In this document: piece after piece, positions 9,728 to 20,928 of the stretch
Layout: every line of letters starts with the position of its first letter
Position numbering within the stretch: position 1 is the first letter of the stretch
Assembly: GCF_000010085.1 (NCBI RefSeq)
Contig: NC_007712.1
Coordinates: 1,674,001 to 1,738,000 of the forward strand
From: Sodalis glossinidius str. 'morsitans'
GTDB lineage: Bacteria > Pseudomonadota > Gammaproteobacteria > Enterobacterales > Enterobacteriaceae
DNA length: 64,000 bases
Direction of reading: 5' to 3'
Notes under the pieces: generated by a model
Told to the model about the DNA's origin: nothing
The model's input: the letters and a program-made list of their open reading frames with translations, nothing else
The model's database searches: none
Program-made: the position numbers and the translations under genes

Positions 9728-10738
9728 ATGTTATACCCGCTTATCAAGCAAGCGTTGTTCCAGCTCGACCCAGAACGGGCCCATGAATTAACCTTTCAGC
9801 AGCTTAAACGTATTACCGGCACCCCGCTGGAATGGCTGGTGCGCCAATCGGTACCGACAAAAACCGTCAACTGCATGGGCATCGCCTTCAAAAATCCGCT
9901 CGGGCTGGCCGCAGGATTGGATAAAGATGGTGATTGCATTGACGCGCTCGGCGCCATGGGCTTTGGTTTTATCGAGGTAGGTACGGTCACGCCCCGCGCG
10001 CAGCCCGGTAATGAAAAGCCACGTCTGTTCCGTCTGGTGAAAGCCGGCGGTCTGATAAATCGCATGGGCTTTAATAACCACGGGGTAGACAACCTGGTGG
10101 AGAACGTTAGGAAATCCCATTTCGGCGGCGTGCTGGGCATCAATATCGGCAAAAATAAAGATACGCCAGTCGAGCAAGGCAAAGATGATTATCTGACCTG
10201 CATGGAGAAGGTCTATCCTTATGCCGGTTATATCGCGGTGAATATTTCTTCCCCCAATACCCCCGGCCTGCGCACCCTGCAATTTGGTGAAGCGCTGGAT
10301 GATCTGTTGCTGGCGATAAAAAATAAGCAGGTGGCGCTGCAAGCCTACCATCACAAATATGTGCCGGTGGCGGTAAAAATAGCTCCCGACATGACCGAGG
10401 CGGAATTGATCCAGGTCGCCGATAGTTTGGTGCGTCATAATATCGACGGCGTCATCGCTACCAATACCACCACCGGCCGCGTGCTGGTCCAGGGCATGAA
10501 TCATTGTGGTCAGACCGGCGGGTTGAGCGGCCGACCGCTGCAATTGCGCAGCACCGAAGTTATCCGACAATTGTCTGCTGAGTTACAAGGTAAATTACCG
10601 ATTATTGGGGGCGGCGGTATCGACTCGCTCATCGCGGCCAGGGAAAAAATGGCGGCTGGCGCTTCGCTTATTCAGATCTATTCGGGCTTTATTTTCCACG
10701 GGCCGCGCTTGATAAAGGATATTGTCAGCGATATTTAG
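9728..10738 (+). CDS. pyrD: Dihydroorotate dehydrogenase (quinone), class 2
   Basis: 336 residues, the E. coli length. It oxidises dihydroorotate to orotate with FMN and passes electrons to the quinone pool at the inner membrane, the fourth step of UMP synthesis. The N-terminal membrane-associating helices ([21 protein letters not shown]) are followed by the FMN barrel with [13 protein letters not shown]. The catalytic serine lies in [11 protein letters not shown] and the C-terminal phosphate-binding glycines in IGGGGI. An AGGAG-like ribosome site lies just upstream. Intact. Confidence 0.98.
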   Translation: MLYPLIKQALFQLDPERAHELTFQQLKRITGTPLEWLVRQSVPTKTVNCMGIAFKNPLGLAAGLDKDGDCIDALGAMGFGFIEVGTVTPRAQPGNEKPRLFRLVKAGGLINRMGFNNHGVDNLVENVRKSHFGGVLGINIGKNKDTPVEQGKDDYLTCMEKVYPYAGYIAVNISSPNTPGLRTLQFGEALDDLLLAIKNKQVALQAYHHKYVPVAVKIAPDMTEAELIQVADSLVRHNIDGVIATNTTTGRVLVQGMNHCGQTGGLSGRPLQLRSTEVIRQLSAELQGKLPIIGGGGIDSLIAAREKMAAGASLIQIYSGFIFHGPRLIKDIVSDI

Positions 10739-10906
10739 CCAATCTTGACAAAATAATGCGGGCTGGAGCTATATTTCTTCTCCAGTCTTGTTTATCTTTT
10801 ATTCGTTTACTGCTAATTTAAGAACAATTAAATTTCCGGCCCCTCAGGTGACGCTTGCCGGATAGCAACCATGCCCTGAATTGGCGACGTGATAAAAGGT
10901 AAATGG

Positions 10907-11465
10907 ATGAAGATCACCCCTGGCGATAACTGGCATTGGTTTTTCGATGCTGAACATGACCGTATGATGCTTGACCTGTCGGAGGGTTTAGTATTCCGCT
11001 CGCGCTTTTGTGCAAAAATGCTGACCCCCGATGCGTTTGAGCGCACGCATTTTTGCGTTGACGACGCGGCGCTTTATTATCAATTCTAGGATAAAAGCCG
11101 TGCATTGCTGCTCAACGACGCCCTGCGCGCTGAAATGGTGCTCAATGCGCTGGTGGCGTTGCGCTTTTTAAAACCGCAAATGCCCAAGAGCTGGCACTTC
11201 CAAACGCAGTACCACAAAGAGGCCTGGCAATCCCTGGGGGGGGGGGCGATAGCGTGCAGGTGTGCGTCAGCGACGGCGGTGAGCGGGCGCGTTTGCTGGT
11301 GGCGGAGGCGGGCGACAACGCCAGCCTGTGCGTGCTGGCCCAGCCCAGCCCGGTCTGACGCTGGCCGGCCACCGGATGGCCCTCGGTGACGCGATAAAGA
11401 TTATGCATGACCGGCTGCAGCCGGTGTCGCGTCAGGACGATTTGCACTACGCGACCGCGGTCTAG
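10907..11465 (+). pseudogene. zapC: zapC, FtsZ-ring stabiliser, broken
   Basis: The frame starts [24 protein letters not shown], clearly ZapC, and meets TAG at 11087 after QF. It stays readable in the same frame ([20 protein letters not shown]) up to an 11-G run at 11236-11246. There the frame shifts to [22 protein letters not shown], and a further shift near 11355 leads to [20 protein letters not shown]. ZapC binds FtsZ and bundles protofilaments at midcell; it is dispensable in E. coli. Position between pyrD and ycbX is as in E. coli. The coordinates cover the ancestral gene. Confidence 0.92.
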
Positions 11466-11504
11466 GCCGGCGCAAGCCTAAGCGGTTTGTGACCGCCCGG
11501 CTGG

Positions 11505-12601
11505 TTATTCCAGTTGCACGTCGCAGCGCGGAATGCAGCTGCAGGACAATATCCACGGCGCCTTGGCCGTTGCGCTGCCGGTTAACGGCGCCACGTCACC
11601 CGACAGTAATTTCACCTTGCAGGTGCCGCAAATCCCGGCACGGCAGGAATAGGGGATGGGGATGCGTATTCCCTGCAGCTCCAGCTGCTCCAGCAAAATA
11701 TCCCGTTGGTTGCCGGTAAAACGCCGGCCTTGATACTCAATGGTCACCAGTGCGGCGGCGTGGGGGCGACAGACGGGCTGCCGGCCTGATAGCGATGTGG
11801 TTTGCGGGTGCTGAGGATTTCGACGTTATCGCCCACCCGCACTATCCCCGTCGTGCGGGTGATGACATTCTGGCCGAAATCGACATTGCCATCATCGGCG
11901 CTGCGAAAGCCTTGTAAGGTGCGCAGCGGCTCACCCTGTGGATGCTTGTTTCCTTGCTCGACATTGACCGTGGTCAGGACGCAGCGGCTGCAGGGGTTCA
12001 CGACTTCAAACTCAACCTCGCCGATACGCAAATGATGCCAACTATCCTCCGCGTATGACTCGGTCCCGGTCACCACCAGATTGGGCCGAAACTGGGTCAG
12101 AGTAACCCCGGCGGGGCAGCGGCGCTGTAAATCCAAAAAGGACGCTTCGCTTATCAGTAAATAGGGATATCCGTCGGCGAACGAGAGCGGGATGGTAGGG
12201 AAGCGTTTTACCCTGCTGTGGCTGTGCTCGCCCGTCCAGCAGAGAGTAACCGGCTGATCAAGATAGCCTGAAAGCCAGGTATTAATGGTCTCTAGCGCAG
12301 TATAAGCGTTAAAATGATTCCCCCAGACTTCCACCGGTTGCGCCGTCGCGGAAAAGTCGGCAAAGCGCACGTGATGGCTTTGCTCGTCGGGAGCGGTAAG
12401 GTGCAGCCCGCCCGGCAGCACCACCGAGGTGAATAAGAGCATCTGTGGATACTGACGGGCGGTGATGAACGTGCCGTCGGCGTCGGTGAGCATAAACACG
12501 CGATCAAACGCCAACCCTTTGGCGCCGGCCAGAGCATGCGACAGCTGCAAGCCGCGCATTGATTTCACCGGATGCACATATAAACGCGATAAAATACTCA
12601 T
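11505..12601 (-). pseudogene. ycbX: ycbX (MOSC plus 2Fe-2S ferredoxin protein), split in two frames
   Basis: E. coli YcbX is one protein of about 369 residues with a beta-barrel MOSC N-terminus, a MOSC domain and a C-terminal ferredoxin domain. It works in reduction of N-hydroxylated bases. Here the MOSC part (12601-11744, starting [18 protein letters not shown]) stops at TGA, and the ferredoxin part begins at an overlapping GTG at 11747 ([12 protein letters not shown]) and keeps the cluster cysteines in SCRAGICGTCK and a later SCSC. A one-base shift split the gene. The GTGA overlap could still allow coupled translation of both halves, so loss of function is likely but not certain. Confidence 0.85.
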
Positions 12602-12704
12602 TCTGCCTCCGTGTCGTTTGTGATGACGGTCAACTTTATGACAATGGGTCTGGATTGGCTATAATGAGCATCGATTTTCTTTTTAATTAATAATAAGTGA
12701 CCAG

Positions 12705-14846
12705 ATGAATTCACTGTTTGCCACCACGGCACAAGGTTTGGAAGAACTGTTAAGAAGTGAGCTGGAAACCCTGGGGGCCGCGTCGTGCAAAGTCGCGTTA
12801 GGCGGTGTGCACTTCCAGGCGGATAGCCGCTTGCTTTACCGCGCGCTGCTGTGGAGTCGTCTGGCTTCGCGCATTGTCCTGCCGTTAAACGTGTTCAGCG
12901 TCGGCAGCGATGGCGATTTGTATCGTGGCGTGCAGGCGGTGGATTGGCCGTCACTGTTCACGGTCGATAAACGTTTCGCCGTGTATTTCAGCGGCACTAA
13001 CGCGGCAATACGCAACAGCCAGTATGGCGCGCTGAAGGTCAAGGACGCCATCGTTGATAGCTTTACCCGCCACGGCGCCCGCCGTCCCGATGTTGACCGT
13101 CAGCAGCCGGATATCCGGATTCAGGCCTATCTGCACCGTGATCAGGTGATGTTGTCCCTCGACCTGAGCGGCAGCAGCCTGCACCAGCGCGGTTATCGCG
13201 GTGCCGCCGGTCAGGCGCCGTTAAAGGAGAACCTGGCCGTCGCCATTGTGTTGCGCTCCGGCTGGAAGCCCGGCACGCCGTTGCTGGACCCGATGTGCGG
13301 CTCCGGCACGCTACTGATTGAAGCGGCGATGATTGCAGCCGATTGCGCCCCCGGCCTGACGCGGCCGTATTGGGGATTCTCTGCCTGGTCCGGGCATGAT
13401 GAGGCGCAATGGCAAGAGTCGTTGGACGAAGCGCGCGCGCGGACTCAAACAGGCCTGGCGCAAACGTCCTCGCGTTTTTACGGCTTCGATATCGATGGCC
13501 GCGTGCTGGAAAAGGCGCGCCATAACGCCCGCCGCGCCGGCGTAGCTGCGTTGATAACCTTCCAGACTGGGGAGGTAGCCCAATTGATTAATCCGTTGCC
13601 GGAGGGGCAGCGCGGGACCGTGGTGAGCAATCCACCTTACGGTGAACGGCTGGAGAGTGAACCGGCGCTTATCGCCCTGCATAACCAGCTCGGTCGGGTA
13701 ATGAAGAGCCAGTTCGGTGGCTGGCGGCTGTCGTTGTTCAGCGCTTCGCCGGCGCTGCTCGGCGCCTTGATGCTGCGTGCCGAGCGCAGTTTTAGTGCTA
13801 AAAACGGCCCGCTGGACTGCGAGCAGAAAAATTATTTGCTGGCGGAAACCGCCACCGCTCCCGGTTCGGTGGAAGGGCAAATCGCCACCGATTTCGCCAA
13901 CCGCCTGCGCAAGAATGTACGTTCGCTGCAAAAATGGGTCGAGCGGGAGAAGCTCGATTGTTACCGGCTGTATGACGCCGATCTGCCGGAATACAATGTC
14001 GCTATCGATCGCTACAGCAGCTGGGTGGTGATTCAGGAGTATGTCGCGCCGAAAAGCGTTGACCCTGAGCGCGCGCGGCAGCGGTTATATGATGTAATTA
14101 ACGCTACCCTGGCGGTGCTAGCCATACCGGCCAGCCGGCTGGTGGTGAAAGCGCGCGAGCGGCAGAAAGGCAAAAGCCAATATGAAAAACTGGCACAGAA
14201 GGGCGAATTTCTGCTGGTAGAGGAGTATGGCGCCAAATTATGGGTCAACTTGACCGACTACCTGGATACAGGACTGTTTATCGATCACCGTATCGCGCGC
14301 AGAATGTTAGGAGAGATGAGCCGCGGCAAAGATTTCCTCAATCTGTTTGCCTATACCGGTAGCGCCAGTGTTCATGCCGGCATTGGCGGCGCGTGCAGCA
14401 CCACGTCGGTCGATATGTCGCGCACTTATCTTGAGTGGGCGGAGAAGAATCTGCGCAGCAATGGGCTGGTGGGACGTCAGCACCGGCTGATACAGGCTGA
14501 TTGCCTGGCGTGGCTGGCGATGGCGCAGGAAACCTTCGATGTTATCTTTATCGACCCACCGACCTTTTCCAACTCCAAGCGCATGGCCGACACCTTTGAC
14601 GTGCAGCGCGATCATTTGGCGCTGATGGCCCAGCTTAAACGGCTGTTGCGCCCCGGCGGCACCCTCATGTTCTCCAATAACAAACGCGGTTTCCAACTGG
14701 ATGAGGCGGGTCTGGCCGCGCTGGGCCTGCGGGCGCAGTCGATAACCGATCGCACCCGTTCACCTGACTTTGCCCACAACCGCCAAATTCATCTCTGCTG
14801 GCTGATAAGCCATGCGGACAAGGACACCTTTAAGTCATGTCATTAA
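12705..14846 (+). CDS. rlmL: 23S rRNA m2G2445/m7G2069 methyltransferase RlmKL
   Basis: 713 residues, a little longer than E. coli RlmKL (702). The N-terminal half has a THUMP domain and the RlmL methyltransferase with [17 protein letters not shown] and the catalytic NPPYGER. The C-terminal half is the RlmK methyltransferase with [13 protein letters not shown] and [10 protein letters not shown]. The fused enzyme methylates G2445 and G2069 of 23S rRNA during 50S assembly. The last ten bases overlap the start of uup, suggesting coupled expression. Intact. Confidence 0.97.
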   Translation: MNSLFATTAQGLEELLRSELETLGAASCKVALGGVHFQADSRLLYRALLWSRLASRIVLPLNVFSVGSDGDLYRGVQAVDWPSLFTVDKRFAVYFSGTNAAIRNSQYGALKVKDAIVDSFTRHGARRPDVDRQQPDIRIQAYLHRDQVMLSLDLSGSSLHQRGYRGAAGQAPLKENLAVAIVLRSGWKPGTPLLDPMCGSGTLLIEAAMIAADCAPGLTRPYWGFSAWSGHDEAQWQESLDEARARTQTGLAQTSSRFYGFDIDGRVLEKARHNARRAGVAALITFQTGEVAQLINPLPEGQRGTVVSNPPYGERLESEPALIALHNQLGRVMKSQFGGWRLSLFSASPALLGALMLRAERSFSAKNGPLDCEQKNYLLAETATAPGSVEGQIATDFANRLRKNVRSLQKWVEREKLDCYRLYDADLPEYNVAIDRYSSWVVIQEYVAPKSVDPERARQRLYDVINATLAVLAIPASRLVVKARERQKGKSQYEKLAQKGEFLLVEEYGAKLWVNLTDYLDTGLFIDHRIARRMLGEMSRGKDFLNLFAYTGSASVHAGIGGACSTTSVDMSRTYLEWAEKNLRSNGLVGRQHRLIQADCLAWLAMAQETFDVIFIDPPTFSNSKRMADTFDVQRDHLALMAQLKRLLRPGGTLMFSNNKRGFQLDEAGLAALGLRAQSITDRTRSPDFAHNRQIHLCWLISHADKDTFKSCH

Positions 14847-16759
14847 TTAGTCTTTCCGGCGCCTGGTTGTCGTTCAGCGATGCGCCGCTGCTGGATAACA
14901 CCGAGCTGCATATCGAGCGCAACGAGCGCGTCTGCCTTGTCGGGCGCAACGGCGCCGGTAAATCCACCTTGATGAAAATTTTGAGTCGTGAGGTGCTACT
15001 TGACGATGGCCAACTGATTTTCGAGCAGGACGTGGCTGTCTCCCGCTTGCAGCAGGATCCGCCGAGGGACGTCACCGGCGGCGTGTTTGATTTCGTCGCC
15101 GAAGGCGTTGAGGCGCAGGCGCAGATACTGAAAGCCTACCACGCCATTTCCCAACAGGTAGAACAGGATCCGAGCGAAAAAAATCTGGAGGAAATGGGCC
15201 GGCTGATGGAAATTCTCGACCATCAGAACCTGTGGCATTTGGAAAAACGCATCTATGAGGTCATAGCGCAGATTGGTCTGGACGCCGACAGCCAGCTGGC
15301 GTCGCTGTCCGGCGGCTGGCTGCGCAAGGCGGCGCTGGGTCGCGCGCTGGTGTGCGAGCCGCAGGTGTTGCTGCTGGATGAGCCGACCAACCATCTGGAT
15401 ATTGAAACCATCGACTGGCTGGAAGCATTCCTGAAGACTTTCCCCGGCAGCATTATCTTCATCTCCCATGACAGGTCGTTTATCCGCGCGATGGCAACCC
15501 GCATCGTCGATCTGGACCGCGGCAAACTAGTTTCTTGGCCCGGCAATTATGACAAATACTTGGAAGGGAAAGAAGAAGAACTCCGGGTGCAAGAGCTGCA
15601 AAACGCCGAGTTTGATCGCAAACTGGCGCAGGAAGAGGTGTGGATCCGCCAGGGGATTAAAGCCCGGCGCACGCGCAATGAAGGGCGGGTGCGCGCGTTG
15701 AAAGCGCTGCGTCAAGAGCGTTCCGAACGGCGCGAGGTGATGGGCAGCGCGAAGATTCAGGTGGAAGAGGCGGCGCGGTCGGGCAAAATCGTCTTTGAAC
15801 TGGACGATGTCAGTTATGGCATTGAAGGTAAATCGCTGATTAGCCACTTCAGCGCCCAGGTGCAGCGCGGGGATAAAATCGCGCTTATTGGCCCCAACGG
15901 TTGCGGTAAAACCACGTTGCTGAAATTGATGCTGGGTCAGCTTCGCGCCGACAGCGGCCGTGTGCATTGCGGCACCAAGCTGGAAGTCGCCTATTTCGAC
16001 CAGTATCGCGCAGTGCTGGATCCGGAACGGACTGTGATGGACAACCTGGCCGAGGGTAAGCAGGAGGTGATGGTCAACGGTCGCTCGAGCCACGTATTGG
16101 GCTACCTGCAGGACTTTTTATTTCATCCGAAGCGGGCGATGACGCCGGTGAAGGCGCTTTCAGGCGGCGAGCGTAACCGGTTATTGCTGGCGCGACTGTT
16201 TCTTAATCCCAGCAACCTGCTGATCCTCGACGAACCCACTAACGATCTCGATGTCGAAACCCTGGAACTGCTGGAAGAGCTACTGGACAGTTATCAGGGC
16301 ACCGTATTGCTGGTCAGCCACGATCGTCAGTTCGTCGATAATTCGGTAACCGAATGTTGGATTTTTACTGGGGAAGGGCGCATTGAGCGTTATGTCGGCG
16401 GCTATTTTGACGCCCAGCACCAGCGCAGCAATCGCCGTGCGTTAAGGGCACAGCCGGCTCCGGCGCAAAAGGCGTTGGCACCCGCCACCGGCGCCATTCC
16501 ATCTTCTGCCAAACGCGGCGGGGGGAAACTCAGTTATAACCTGCAACGGGAGCTGGAAACGTTACTGGGGCAGATCGAGACGCTTGAGCAGGAAATAGGC
16601 CGACTGCAGGCGCAAATGGTGGCACTGGACTTTTTCAGCCAACCCCATGAGACGACGCAGCCGGTACTGATCGCGATCGCGCGGGCAGAGGAGGCGCTTG
16701 AACAGGCGTTCACCCGCTGGGAAACGCTGGAAGCGCAAAAGAACGGCGCAGCGGATTAG
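14837..16759 (+). CDS. uup: ABC-F ATPase Uup
   Basis: 640 residues with two ABC modules and no membrane segments. Walker A is [10 protein letters not shown] in the first and [10 protein letters not shown] in the second; signatures are LSGGW and LSGGE, each followed by a Walker [11 protein letters not shown] or [11 protein letters not shown] charged coiled-coil tail (about residues 560-640) is the Uup C-terminal DNA-binding domain. ABC-F proteins act on the ribosome; Uup also affects precise transposon excision. It overlaps the rlmL end by 10 bp. Intact. Confidence 0.97.
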   Translation: MSLISLSGAWLSFSDAPLLDNTELHIERNERVCLVGRNGAGKSTLMKILSREVLLDDGQLIFEQDVAVSRLQQDPPRDVTGGVFDFVAEGVEAQAQILKAYHAISQQVEQDPSEKNLEEMGRLMEILDHQNLWHLEKRIYEVIAQIGLDADSQLASLSGGWLRKAALGRALVCEPQVLLLDEPTNHLDIETIDWLEAFLKTFPGSIIFISHDRSFIRAMATRIVDLDRGKLVSWPGNYDKYLEGKEEELRVQELQNAEFDRKLAQEEVWIRQGIKARRTRNEGRVRALKALRQERSERREVMGSAKIQVEEAARSGKIVFELDDVSYGIEGKSLISHFSAQVQRGDKIALIGPNGCGKTTLLKLMLGQLRADSGRVHCGTKLEVAYFDQYRAVLDPERTVMDNLAEGKQEVMVNGRSSHVLGYLQDFLFHPKRAMTPVKALSGGERNRLLLARLFLNPSNLLILDEPTNDLDVETLELLEELLDSYQGTVLLVSHDRQFVDNSVTECWIFTGEGRIERYVGGYFDAQHQRSNRRALRAQPAPAQKALAPATGAIPSSAKRGGGKLSYNLQRELETLLGQIETLEQEIGRLQAQMVALDFFSQPHETTQPVLIAIARAEEALEQAFTRWETLEAQKNGAAD

Positions 16760-16827
16760 GCCATGGTGGACGGCTTGCGCCGGCCGCCGTTTATTCGCGC
16801 AAGCGGAGTGCACAATAGGAGGTAGGC

Positions 16828-18096
16828 GTGTGCGATTATCCACGACAGCAGCACCCTGTGCTTTGTCCGCACTGTGATTTATTAGTGGCGCTGCCGCCGC
16901 TGGCGCCCGGCCAGAAGGGAAGCTGCCCGCGCTGCCGCAATACCTTGCAGAACTATTGGCCGGACCCGAAACGCCAGCCGGTGGGGTTCGCCATCAGCGC
17001 GCTGGTGATGCAGGGGCTGGCCAATCTGTTCCCCTTCATCAATATGGAAGTCTCAGGGCTGAAACGTCAAATAACGTTGCCGCAAATCCCGCTGGTGATG
17101 GTGAGCGATCATTTCACCAGCCTGGCCGGCGTTTTTTTGCTGTGCGTGCAGGCTATTCCCGCCCTTTGCATGATAATGACTATCTTGTTATGCATGGGCG
17201 TGCCGCTGCCTTTTCGCCTGAAAGCATTCCTGGCCAAGCTGTTATTTGCCCTGCGCAGCTGGGGAATGGCGGAGATTTTCCTGGTCGGGGTGTTGGTCAG
17301 CTTTGTCAAATTGATGGCGTACGGTCAGATTGGTATCGGTAATAGTTTTATTCCTTTCTGTTTCTTTTGTTTGTTGCAGCTGCGAGCGCTACAGTGCGTA
17401 GACCCGCGGTGGTTGTGGAACGTCATTATGCCGTATACCTCGCCGGTGAAACGTTTTCAGCCCGGGCAAGGCGGTTTGGCGCAGGGTCTACGCGCCTGTA
17501 GCTGTTGCACACTTATTCTGCCCGCCGACACCGTTGCCTGCCCGCGCTGCCACACCCGCGAGGGCGCGCGCCGCAGCAATAGCCTCCAGTGGACGCTGGC
17601 GCTGCTGTTGACTTCATTAATGCTGTATATCCCGGCTAATCTGCTGCCGATTATGATTACCGATGGACTGGGTAACCGGCTCAACTCCACTATCATGGCC
17701 GGCGTTATCCTGCTATGGGAGGACGGCTCGATCCCGGTTGCGCTAGTGATTTTTATCGCCAGTATCATGGTGCCCAGCCTGAAAATGATCGCGTTGGGCT
17801 GGCTATGCTGGGACGCCGCCGGCAACGGAGAGCGCAAGGCGGCCGACAGCGAGCGGATGCATCTCTTATATGAGGTGGTGGAGTTCGTCGGCCGCTGGTC
17901 GATGATTGATGTCTTTGTTATTGCCGTCCTATCCGGCCTGGTGCGCATGGGAAGGCTGATGAGCATTAGCCCCGGCATCGGTGTACTGCTGTTTGCCGCC
18001 GTGGTTATCCTGACCATGATAGCGGCCAAAACATTTGATCCCCGTCTTTTGTGGGACAGGGCTGTACAAAATACGTTAAAAGGAGTCGACCGTTGA
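16828..18096 (+). CDS. pqiA: PqiA, inner-membrane partner of the PqiBC lipid transport system
   Basis: 422 residues in two similar halves, each beginning with a zinc-ribbon-like cysteine set (CPHC with CPRC near residues 12-36; CSCC with CPRC near 226-247). Each is followed by about four hydrophobic segments. PqiA is the integral membrane component of the Pqi envelope lipid transport system. The start is GTG at 16828, preceded by AGGAGGT. The stop overlaps the pqiB start. Intact. Confidence 0.95.
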   Translation: MCDYPRQQHPVLCPHCDLLVALPPLAPGQKGSCPRCRNTLQNYWPDPKRQPVGFAISALVMQGLANLFPFINMEVSGLKRQITLPQIPLVMVSDHFTSLAGVFLLCVQAIPALCMIMTILLCMGVPLPFRLKAFLAKLLFALRSWGMAEIFLVGVLVSFVKLMAYGQIGIGNSFIPFCFFCLLQLRALQCVDPRWLWNVIMPYTSPVKRFQPGQGGLAQGLRACSCCTLILPADTVACPRCHTREGARRSNSLQWTLALLLTSLMLYIPANLLPIMITDGLGNRLNSTIMAGVILLWEDGSIPVALVIFIASIMVPSLKMIALGWLCWDAAGNGERKAADSERMHLLYEVVEFVGRWSMIDVFVIAVLSGLVRMGRLMSISPGIGVLLFAAVVILTMIAAKTFDPRLLWDRAVQNTLKGVDR

Positions 18097-19733
18097 CGGA
18101 AAATAATTATCAGGAAGCCCGGGTGGAGAAGATCAAGCGCTGGTCGCCGGTGTGGATCATTCCCATTGTCACCGTTCTTATCGGCGCCTGGAGCCTGTTC
18201 TACCACTTCAGTCATCAGGGCAAAGTGATTACCCTGACGACCAGCAACGCCGACGGTATCGAGGCCGGTAAAACCTCCATCAAAAGCCGCAGCGTCGATG
18301 TCGGCACCGTCGAGAGCGTGATGTTGACAGAGGATCTGCGTCAGGTGGAAATCAAAGCGCGCATCTACAACGGCATGGAAAAGGTGCTTAACAAGGACTC
18401 GGCGTTTTGGGTGGTGAAACCGCAGATTGGCAAGGAAGGAGTGTCGGGGTTGGGGACCTTGTTATCCGGCGCCTACATTCAGTTGCAGCCCGGTTCTAGC
18501 ACGGAGACGTCGCGGGAATTCACATTGCTGGACGCGCCGCCGCTGGCGTCCCCCGACGCGCGCGGCATCCGTATCCAGCTAGACAGCGATCGATCCGGCC
18601 AATTGAGCGCGGGCGACCCGGTGCTGTTTCGCGGCTTTCGGGTCGGTACGGTGGAAACCAGCCACTTTGATCCGCTTAAGCGCATGATGAATTATCAGCT
18701 GTTTGTCAACGCGCCTTATGACCGCCTGGTGACGAATAACGTGCGTTTCTGGAAAGATAGCGGCGTGGCGCTGAATCTGTCGGCCTCGGGCATGCGCGTG
18801 GAAATGGGCTCGCTGACCACCTTGTTTGCCGGCGGCGTTAGTTTCGATGTACCGACCGGCTGGGAATTGGGGGACGCCGCTAAAGAGCAGCAGCGTTACC
18901 AACTGTTCGATAATAAAAATGATATCGCCGATTCCCTCTATACCCAACATCAGGACTATGTGCTGTTCTTCGATGATTCGATTCGCGGCCTGCAGCCCGG
19001 GGCGCCGGTAGAGTTCCGCGGTATACGGCTCGGGACCGTGGCGGAGGTGCCGTTCGCCACCGTCAGCGCCGATCAGGAAATGAACGGTGACTATCGCGTC
19101 CCGGTGCTGATTCGTATTGAGCCGGATCGCTTTATCAGCAAGGTCGGCAAAAACTTTGATATCAATAAGCGCCTGGTCGCGGCCGAGGGGCAAGGGTTCC
19201 GTGCGGTGCTCAAGAGCGCTAATTTGCTGACCGGCACGTTGTATGTCGATCTGGACTTTTACCCGCAGGCCAAAGCCTGGCCGGGACCCACAACCGTCAA
19301 GGGTTACCCTGTCATGCCGACCACCAGCGCCGGTCTCGCGCAGATACAACAGAAACTGACCGCTACGCTTGATAAAATCAACGCGTTACCGCTGGATCCG
19401 ATGCTTAATCAGGCGACCAGCACGCTGGCGCAAAGCCGCAGCACGCTGCAGGAGCTACAGCGCACGTTGAAGGCCGTGAATAAAATCACCGAAAGCGCGT
19501 CAATGAAGCAACTGCCTCAGGACATGCAGCAGACGCTGAAAGAGCTGAACCGTAGTATGAAAGGGTTCCAGCCCGGCGCGCCCGCTTACACCAAAATGGT
19601 GGCGGACATGCAGCGCCTCGATCAGGTGCTGCGTGAGCTGCAGCCGGTGCTGCGGACGCTGAACAGCAAGAGCAACGCGCTGGTTTTTGAAGCAGATAAA
19701 GGTAAAGATCCACAGCCGAAGAGGGCGAAATGA
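18093..19733 (+). CDS. pqiB: PqiB, MCE-domain periplasm-spanning lipid channel
   Basis: I place the start at TTG 18093 (TTGA overlap with the pqiA stop, AGGAG eight bases upstream). This gives 546 residues, the E. coli length, beginning TENNYQEARVEKIKRWSPVW. One N-terminal transmembrane helix is followed by three MCE domains and a long helical C-terminus (about residues 430-546). E. coli PqiB forms a hexameric syringe-like tube bridging inner and outer membranes. Upstream in-frame starts lie within pqiA. Intact. Confidence 0.95.
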   Translation: MTENNYQEARVEKIKRWSPVWIIPIVTVLIGAWSLFYHFSHQGKVITLTTSNADGIEAGKTSIKSRSVDVGTVESVMLTEDLRQVEIKARIYNGMEKVLNKDSAFWVVKPQIGKEGVSGLGTLLSGAYIQLQPGSSTETSREFTLLDAPPLASPDARGIRIQLDSDRSGQLSAGDPVLFRGFRVGTVETSHFDPLKRMMNYQLFVNAPYDRLVTNNVRFWKDSGVALNLSASGMRVEMGSLTTLFAGGVSFDVPTGWELGDAAKEQQRYQLFDNKNDIADSLYTQHQDYVLFFDDSIRGLQPGAPVEFRGIRLGTVAEVPFATVSADQEMNGDYRVPVLIRIEPDRFISKVGKNFDINKRLVAAEGQGFRAVLKSANLLTGTLYVDLDFYPQAKAWPGPTTVKGYPVMPTTSAGLAQIQQKLTATLDKINALPLDPMLNQATSTLAQSRSTLQELQRTLKAVNKITESASMKQLPQDMQQTLKELNRSMKGFQPGAPAYTKMVADMQRLDQVLRELQPVLRTLNSKSNALVFEADKGKDPQPKRAK

Positions 19734-20398
19734 TGCAAAAAGGGAGAATTCTGGCGCTGGCGACGGTGCTGTTGCTCAGCGCCTGCGCCAGCGGCGACGG
19801 TAACACCTACTATCAACTGCCGTACAAGGCGAGCAACACCGTGGCGACGCTAGCTTCCATCGAAGCAGGCGCTACGGCGTCCGGCGCGGGCGGTGTAGCC
19901 GATGTGCAGGGCGGGGCCGCCACGCCGTTTCACGCCGGCAGCCCTGGTGTACGTCCCAAGCTTTGGGTCGCTCAGGTGTCGGTCGCGGATTTCCTGGTTG
20001 GCAACGGACTGGTGTATCAGACCAACGACGTCCAGTACACCACGGCGCGCAGCAACCTGTGGGCCAGCCCGCTGGAACAGCAATTACAGCAAACGCTGGT
20101 GGCAAATTTAAGCGCCGCGCTACCGGGCACGCTGGTCTCGACACAGCCCATTGGCAGCGGTGACGACAACGATCAATTATCGGTAACCCTCACCGGTTTC
20201 CACGGGCGTTATGACGGGCGCGCTATTGTTCAGGGGGTGTGGTTATTGACCCATGATGGGCGCGTCATTCGTCAGCCGTTCGATCTGGCGTTACCGCAGG
20301 AAAAAGATGGCTACGACGCGCTGGTGCGTACTCTGGCGCAGGGCTGGGACACTGTGGGTCAGCAAGTGGAGAAAAAATTTATAGCTATATGTAAATAA
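19730..20398 (+). CDS. pqiC: PqiC, outer-membrane lipoprotein of the Pqi system
   Basis: 222 residues with a lipoprotein signal peptide: charged start MMQKGR, hydrophobic stretch and lipobox LLSAC near residue 19. The rest matches the PqiC/YmbA family (ABC-type transport auxiliary lipoprotein), which docks PqiB at the outer membrane. It overlaps pqiB by ATGA, so pqiA-pqiB-pqiC is one translationally coupled operon. The mature N-terminus is Ala/Gly rich and longer than in E. coli. Intact. Confidence 0.93.
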   Translation: MMQKGRILALATVLLLSACASGDGNTYYQLPYKASNTVATLASIEAGATASGAGGVADVQGGAATPFHAGSPGVRPKLWVAQVSVADFLVGNGLVYQTNDVQYTTARSNLWASPLEQQLQQTLVANLSAALPGTLVSTQPIGSGDDNDQLSVTLTGFHGRYDGRAIVQGVWLLTHDGRVIRQPFDLALPQEKDGYDALVRTLAQGWDTVGQQVEKKFIAICK

Positions 20399-20662
20399 TT
20401 TTTTTATAATTATTTACATACGTCGCCGGCAGCGATGGTCAGTCTCGGCCGTCGTTGCCGACACAAGAAGCAATTCAGCGGCTTAAGGTGCCCTTCGTCA
20501 TTTTTTGGGCCGAGAGATTTGTCAATATTGCCCGATTGAGATGACAGATCGATGACGCCACGTTTTGATCTTCCGCGCTTTTCTCGTTAAAGATTAAGGG
20601 TAACCTCGGCGTTCGGGGTTACCGTTTTCTTTCAACCAGCCAAGATGATGAGGGATAAACTT

Positions 20663-20828
20663 ATGAAAAGACAAAAACGAGATCGCCTTGAACGTGCTCA
20701 TTCACGCGGCTATCAAGCGGGTCTGTCAGGGCGTACTCGTGAACTTTGTCCATATCAATCACTTGACGCACGCTCTCACTGGTTGGGAGGCTGGCGCAAA
20801 GCCTATGGAAGACCGATCGGTAATTTGA
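20663..20828 (+). pseudogene. rmf: rmf, ribosome modulation factor, C-terminus altered by a one-base insertion
   Basis: The first 46 residues (MKRQKRDRLERAHSRGYQAG ... SHWLGGWRKA) match RMF closely. An extra T in GCCTATGG (near 20804) then changes the frame. Without it the gene would end AMEDRSVI and stop at 20828, giving 54 residues (E. coli 55). As written, translation continues to 20983, through the gene's own terminator. RMF with HPF makes inactive 100S ribosomes in stationary phase. The altered tail may abolish or merely weaken it. Confidence 0.85.
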
Positions 20829-20845
20829 TCCGTCATCCAAGAACG

Positions 20846-20873
20846 ACCTCCGCCTGGCGCGGAGGTTTTTTTT
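20846..20873 (+). terminator. Rho-independent terminator of rmf
   Basis: ACCTCCGC, loop CTGGC, GCGGAGGT, then seven more T. Because of the frameshift in rmf the terminator now lies inside the extended reading frame. Confidence 0.9.
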
Positions 20874-20928
20874 CGGGGGTTGACGGCACGTGCGCCGACA
20901 GACGTCAACGCTATGCCGGCAGGGAGCA

